A DNA stretch of 64,000 nucleotides, taken from NCBI GenBank assembly GCA_036971475.1, contig JBAIZL010000001.1:284047425-284111424 (forward strand), written 5' to 3'. This document shows positions 60,735-64,000 of this stretch, one piece after another. Position 1 is the stretch's first letter; the number at the start of each line of letters is the position of its first letter. The notes beneath the pieces are model-generated. The model worked only from the letters and a program-made list of their open reading frames with translations. It had not been told where the DNA came from and did no database searches. The translations under genes were made by a program, and so were the position numbers. This stretch comes from Prosapia bicincta (taxonomy: Eukaryota; Arthropoda; Insecta; Hemiptera; Cercopidae).

Positions 60735-62518
60735 AACAATAGATAATCCACAGCAATCAAATAGTTCTTATTAGAAAATTCCATTAAATCCATATCAATC
60801 TTCTCATAGGGTAATTTTGGTACTTCATGTGGTAGTAATGGTTCCTTAGTTTTAGCAGGTCTATTTGTTTGACAATGAGGGCACCGATTGATAATATTTT
60901 CAATCTGTGCCAACATCTGAGGCCAGTAAAATACTCTACGAGCCCTAGCTTTTGTTTTCAAAAATCCTAAATGACCTGCATGTAACTTGTTTAACATTTC
61001 CTTTTGTAAGATAAGAGGAACCATTAACTTTTGATTTAAAAATACAAGACCTTCTGAAACATGAATATCATCTTTCAGTCTAAAATAACATCTAATATTA
61101 TCTGGAAGACAATTTTTACTTGTAGGCCAACCTTGAAAATAATAATTAGTAAGAGTTTGCAATATAGGGTCACTCTGTGTTTCTTTAATAAATTTATCTT
61201 TTTTAGCTTCATTTATTTGCAAAATAGCTGCATTAGATGCTATCATATGAATAGTATCAGATAAGAATTTGCCTGTATCAGAATCTTCTGGTGAACTATT
61301 TTCGCAGTCACGAGACAATAGATCAGAAATATACATTTCTTTTCCAGGAATGTGAAACAAATTAAGATCATATTTCACTAGCTTAAGAGCCATTCTTTGA
61401 AGTCTATTGGATCCAATTTGTGAAATCCTTTTCTTAAGAAGAGATACTAATGGTCGGTGATCTGTTCTAACACTAACAGTTCGTCCATAAATATAAAGTT
61501 GGAACTTTTGAGTTGCATATACAAGACTTAGGAGTTCTTTCTCTATCTGAGCATAATTTACTTCTGCATTACTCAAAGCTCTCGATGCATAAGCCACTGG
61601 CTTGTTATCCTGTAATATACAACATCCTAATGCATGTTTAGATGCATCACACTCTATTGTAATTTCTTTTGTTGGATCAAAACAGCTAAGAATTGGAGCC
61701 TCAGTGATAAGCAACTTTATTTTATTCAATAAATCAGTATGATGTTTCGTCCATAGCCATTCAACATTCTTTTTCATCAGTTCTCTGAAAGGTGCTGTAA
61801 TCTCAGCAAAATTAGGAATAAAAGCTCTAAGATAATTTAGAAGTCCACGAAGTCTCAACAGCTCTTTGTTACAAGTAGGTATTTTAACTTGATTTATAGC
61901 TTCAACTCTAGAGGGATCTATTTTCATACCATCACTATTAAATACAAATTCCAAAAACTTAACTTCATTAATACGAAATTGAGTCTTTGAAGCATTAAAT
62001 TTTACGTTTAACTGGCATGCTCTATCTAAAACAGCTTTCATTGTTTTATCATGTTCCTTCTGACATTTTACTTTTATCAATAAATCATCAAAATATATTA
62101 TTACATTAGGAATGTGACCAAAATTCCTCATATTAATTTTTTGAAACTCTTCAGGGGCTACAGATACTCCAAACGGTAGCCTTAAAAATTTATACACTCC
62201 AAATGGTGTAGCAAAGCCACAAAGATCTGCAGAAGCCTTATCCAATTCAATATTATAAAACCCATCTTTTAGATCTAACACAGAAAAGACTGAATTTCCT
62301 GATAACTGTGCACTCACATCCTGAACTGAAGGTAGTAGTGCTGGCTCTCTAATTATAACTTTATTAAGATCCTTAGGGTCAAGACAAAGGCGTAGACTTC
62401 CGTCCTTCTTCTCTATTATTACTAGATTACTAACCGACACAGGTGTGTCTTCAACTTTAGATATAATACCATCAGCTTCTAGTTGCTTTAATTTAGTTTT
62501 AAGTCGATCCTTAATCAT
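60731..62518 (-). pseudogene. Reverse transcriptase, RNase H and N-terminal integrase of the Mag-like pol
   Basis: A 595-codon open frame. Reverse transcriptase blocks: SNLVIIEKKDGSLRLCLDPK, FSVLDLKDGFYNIELD, LPFGVSVAPEEFQ and the catalytic YFDD in VIIYFDDLLI. RNase H: ITIECDASKHALGC and VRTDHRPL. The integrase zinc domain has HAGHLG...CPHCQ and the core begins IDMDLMEF (first catalytic aspartate), stopping at DYLLF. It is offset by one frame from the protease frame, overlapping by 8 bases, in a place where Ty3 elements normally read straight through. Confidence 0.93.
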
Positions 62519-63269
62519 TAATCGCCACTCTTCGAGGAGGTTTCACTGTGGGTACTGCATCAGGATTAATGGAAATATGACACTTATAATTCTTTATCTT
62601 TCCAGTGCCACTAAACATATCAATATTAGAACTGATAAAGTTAGTTTTACTGATTGAATCTATTTTCTTAATAAGACCCAGCACGGTACATGATTGTAAA
62701 CCTAAAATGGGCCTATCAGATGGTCCATCAACTACAATAAATTTTAATATAACAGATTTATTGCTTTTAAGTAGCTTACAACTCAATTTTACTTTACCTA
62801 TAGTGTTAATCTTATTTCCACCATATGCTATAAGCTTTATTGTTGTTTTCTTTATCCTATTAACACCTATATCCATTAAATTCTTCTTTGTCAGTAGATT
62901 AACATCCGAACCTGTGTCCAGTTTGAACTTAATATTACTTCCTTGAACTTCAACCATAGAACACCATTCTTTAGGCTGTGATTTACTAGAGTGAACACAA
63001 TCAATCACAAAAGAGTCATCACTATCAGAGCTAATACCCTTATCATCATCATTGACATAATGTATTTTTTTATTTTTGCAACCCACTGCAAAATGATTTA
63101 ATTGATTGCATTTTTTACAACGCTTACCATGCGCTGGACATTTCCCATATCTGTGTTGATATCCACATTTTTTACACGAATATTTAGATGTTTGATCATA
63201 TGTACTGTCAGATGATGATTTCAGTATTATAACTTTTATAGTTGTTTTTATCATGACGTTTCTTTTCAC
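62511..63269 (-). pseudogene. Zinc-knuckle and protease region of the Mag-like element
   Basis: 252 codons open. The N-terminal part has CKKCGYQHRYGKC and the CCHC knuckle CKKCNQLNHFAVGC, as in Mag-type Gag. The protease active site is FKLDTGSDVNLL with PILGLQSCTVLGL as the flap-distal ILG motif. It ends KPPRRVAIND, where related proteins run directly into reverse transcriptase; here a one-base difference ends the frame. Confidence 0.88.
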
Positions 63270-63797
63270 AGGTCTTTACAGTATTGACCAACATTTCTCC
63301 TTTAATTTCTTTCACTTGCTCTTTACTACTCTCATTAACTTTAATAAACTCTATGACCCGAGTTAAATTTATATCTTTTTCTCTTAGAACTCGTTCTTAA
63401 AGGTCATTATCCTCAATATTTAAAATTACTTGGTCTCTAATAAGACCTTCTTCCTGAGTTTCAAATTCACATGTTGAGGCCAGGGTTCGTTATGTAGTCA
63501 CATAACTATCAATAGTTTGACCTTGTTGTCTACGACACTTCAAAAATTTATGTCGTTCGGTTTAACCGAACACTGGGTATCAAATTTTTTTAAAACTATG
63601 TCATATTCAGTCTTATCTTCATCAGTATCAAACTTAAAAGTATTATAAACTTCTAACCCCTCATCCCCAATAAGACTAAGGAGTATTGCAGTTTTAGTTT
63701 GTGAATTTTTTTAAACTTTCTCAGTGGCTAGCATGTAATTATTAAATTTCTGTTTCCACCTCCTCCAGTTTTCTGGTAAACTACCTGAAAAACTCAT
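63270..63797 (-). pseudogene. Gag capsid region of the Mag-like element
   Basis: From the ATG at 63797 the frame begins MSFSGSLPENWRRWKQKFNN, then stops, and resumes with KTAILLSLIGDEGLEVYNTF. These match the Mag-type capsid start (F.GNL.ENWK.FKQ...Y, LL..IGEEGLEIYNTF). Later pieces include RQQGQTIDSYVT and DNDLxERVLREKDINLTRV, typical of the capsid C-terminal region. Several in-frame stops and shifts are present. Confidence 0.8.
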
Positions 63798-63905
63798 CTC
63801 TTAAATTCCATTATTATCCACTTATTGGAAATTAAAAATCAAATTACTAACCTTAGTGACGATTAACCTAACAATAATGTTGAGGTTATACTGCGCTGCA
63901 GTTAA

Positions 63906-64000
63906 CAGGGTGTCTAGTGACAGGGAAAACCGGGAAAACCTGGAAAAGTCAGGGAATTTTAACATTCTGGAAAATTCAGGGAAAAGTCAGGGAAAATTTT
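63906..64000. mobile_element. Start of a TTAA-flanked repeat with GGGAAAACC motif
   Basis: After TTAA (63902-63905) the sequence begins CAGGGTGTCTAGTGACAGGG, followed by repeated GGGAAAACC and GTCAGGGAA(AA)TTTT. I recall similar termini from DNA transposons in several animals. It runs off the window, so class and length are open. Confidence 0.45.

Larger units (their letters stand above)
59600..63900 (-). mobile_element. Mag-like Ty3-type LTR retrotransposon, inactivated
   Basis: On the minus strand gag (63797 to about 63270), zinc knuckle, protease, reverse transcriptase, RNase H and integrase occur in Ty3 order. A polypurine tract, GGGAGGGAGA at 59751-59742, is followed by TGTTGTGTAGG, a plausible start of the 3' LTR at 59741. 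The end of that LTR and an intact 5' LTR could not be matched; another repeat starts at 63906. No envelope-like frame is present. Stops in gag, a frameshift before reverse transcriptase and two stops in integrase make it non-functional. Confidence 0.8.

Noticed and set aside
62605..62946. 113-codon plus-strand frame
   Set aside because: It is antisense to the protease-bearing frame of the Mag-like element.

Overview
The window is eukaryotic nuclear DNA, most likely from an insect. It is strongly AT-rich and its protein-coding genes are split into short exons by long, transposon-filled introns. The mobile elements seen (piggyBac, mariner, hAT, pogo/Tigger, Helitron, jockey-like LINEs, Penelope-like and Ty3-type elements) are a typical arthropod set. 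The exact order cannot be fixed from sequence alone.

Two host genes are recognisable and lie head to head. GTF2E1 (TFIIE subunit alpha) is complete on the minus strand. Six coding exons between 51327 and 13769 splice in phase into 435 codons plus stop. Its introns are about 4.8, 19.5, 8.0, 3.7 and 0.28 kb. MRPL49 (mitochondrial ribosomal protein L49) starts at 54530 on the plus strand; two exons are present and the rest of the gene was not found before the right edge.

1-13.7 kb (downstream of GTF2E1): Penelope-type end fragments with a hammerhead-ribozyme-like fold, a pogo-type MITE, a piggyBac-like MITE, a 4.9-kb LTR retrotransposon with nearly identical 1122-bp LTRs around a decayed interior, a mariner remnant, a 190-bp tandem duplication, and a deleted hAT element carrying a nested LINE end.

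13.8-51.3 kb (GTF2E1): introns hold LINE, Penelope, pogo/Tigger, mariner and piggyBac remnants. Intron 2 contains a piggyBac cluster. One member, bounded by TTAA sites at 35166 and 42445, keeps an almost intact two-exon transposase broken by one nonsense codon, and carries a 4.29-kb uninterrupted (AC)n tract just after the transposase stop.

51.3-64 kb: the intergenic region with a Helitron helicase remnant, then MRPL49, a Penelope GIY-YIG remnant, a hairpin MITE and a minus-strand Mag-like Ty3 retrotransposon with decayed gag and broken pol. At the extreme right is the start of a further repeat with the motif GGGAAAACC.

The most unusual observations are the giant AC tract inside a TTAA-bounded element within an essential transcription-factor gene, hammerhead-like folds in the Penelope-type repeats, a young LTR element with a dead interior, and a 60-bp tandem duplication that gives GTF2E1 exon 4 a second in-frame splice donor.
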